5,242 nucleotides of DNA from Prevotellaceae bacterium UBA3849 (GTDB taxonomy: Bacteria; Bacteroidota; Bacteroidia; Bacteroidales; Bacteroidaceae). The stretch lies in NCBI GenBank assembly GCA_002392645.1, contig DGHL01000116.1:11339-16580 (forward strand), read 5' to 3'. Below the pieces are notes generated by a model. It had not been told where the DNA came from. It did not search any database and saw only the letters and a list, made by a program, of their open reading frames with translations. Numbering within the stretch: position 1 is the first letter of the stretch; each line of letters opens with the position of its first letter. Made by a program: the position numbers and the translations under genes. This document shows positions 5,194 through 5,242 of the stretch, piece by piece.

Positions 5194-5242
5194 GCCCAAG
5201 TGGCGGAATTGGTAGACGCGCACGTTTCAGGTGCGTGTGTCG
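5194..5242 (+). tRNA. tRNA-Leu, anticodon CAG (cut by window end)
   Basis: The first 49 bases of a class II tRNA: acceptor 5' strand GCCCAAG (5194-5200); D arm with GCG (5203-5205) pairing CGC (5217-5219) and the loop containing TTGG, the expected G18-G19; anticodon stem CACGT (5221-5225) with GCGTG (5233-5237), closing on a U-G pair, around loop TTCAGGT. The anticodon CAG at 5228-5230 reads CUG. G at position 37 is normal for this tRNA, where it is methylated to m1G. TGTCG at the end begins the long variable arm; the T arm and 3' acceptor strand lie outside the window. Confidence 0.93.

Noticed and set aside
1..5242. CRISPR array, insertion sequence, prophage, toxin-antitoxin or defence system
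   Set aside because: No regularly spaced repeats, transposase, integrase or toxin-like frames were seen; nearly all of the window is explained by five conserved genes and two tRNAs.

Overview
The window looks like chromosomal housekeeping DNA from a member of the Bacteroidota, most likely Bacteroidales and possibly Prevotellaceae. Three things point there. The tRNA promoter matches the Bacteroidota pattern TTTG-N20-TAnnTTTG (positions 4976-5007). Most genes lack a strong Shine-Dalgarno sequence. The proteins read like the Bacteroides/Prevotella versions of their families. Genus-level placement is inference. All genes lie on the + strand.

Layout: (1) positions 2-427 hold the 3' end of a GDP-mannose 4,6-dehydratase gene (gmd), cut by the left edge. 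(2) Eight bases later comes a complete ROK-family sugar kinase, probably glucokinase (436-1395). (3) After a 59-base gap comes a YrdC-domain threonylcarbamoyl-AMP synthase, tsaC (1455-2021). (4) After 19 bases comes a ClC-type chloride channel/transporter with two C-terminal CBS domains (2041-3870), starting at TTG. (5) After 51 bases comes methionyl-tRNA formyltransferase, fmt (3922-4878). (6) A 194-base AT-rich intergenic region follows, with a possible weak terminator, a clear promoter and a structured leader. (7) It leads into tRNA-Gly(GCC) (5073-5145) and tRNA-Leu(CAG) (5194 onward), the latter cut by the right edge in its variable arm.

The five protein genes are close enough to be co-transcribed in whole or part, but no promoter is evident inside that stretch and they do not form one pathway. 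gmd and the kinase belong to sugar metabolism. TsaC (tRNA t6A37 synthesis) and Fmt (initiator tRNA formylation) both serve translation and sit beside tRNA genes. The ClC protein is a membrane anion transporter.

I found no mobile element, CRISPR array, phage gene or defence system, and no evidence of a new system. The points most worth a second look are small: the ClC protein has valine where antiporters usually carry the internal proton glutamate and histidine at the anion-filter serine; the tRNA-Gly T-loop has C at position 55; and the tRNA operon leader can form two hairpins, one with an alternative partner reaching the mature tRNA 5' end.
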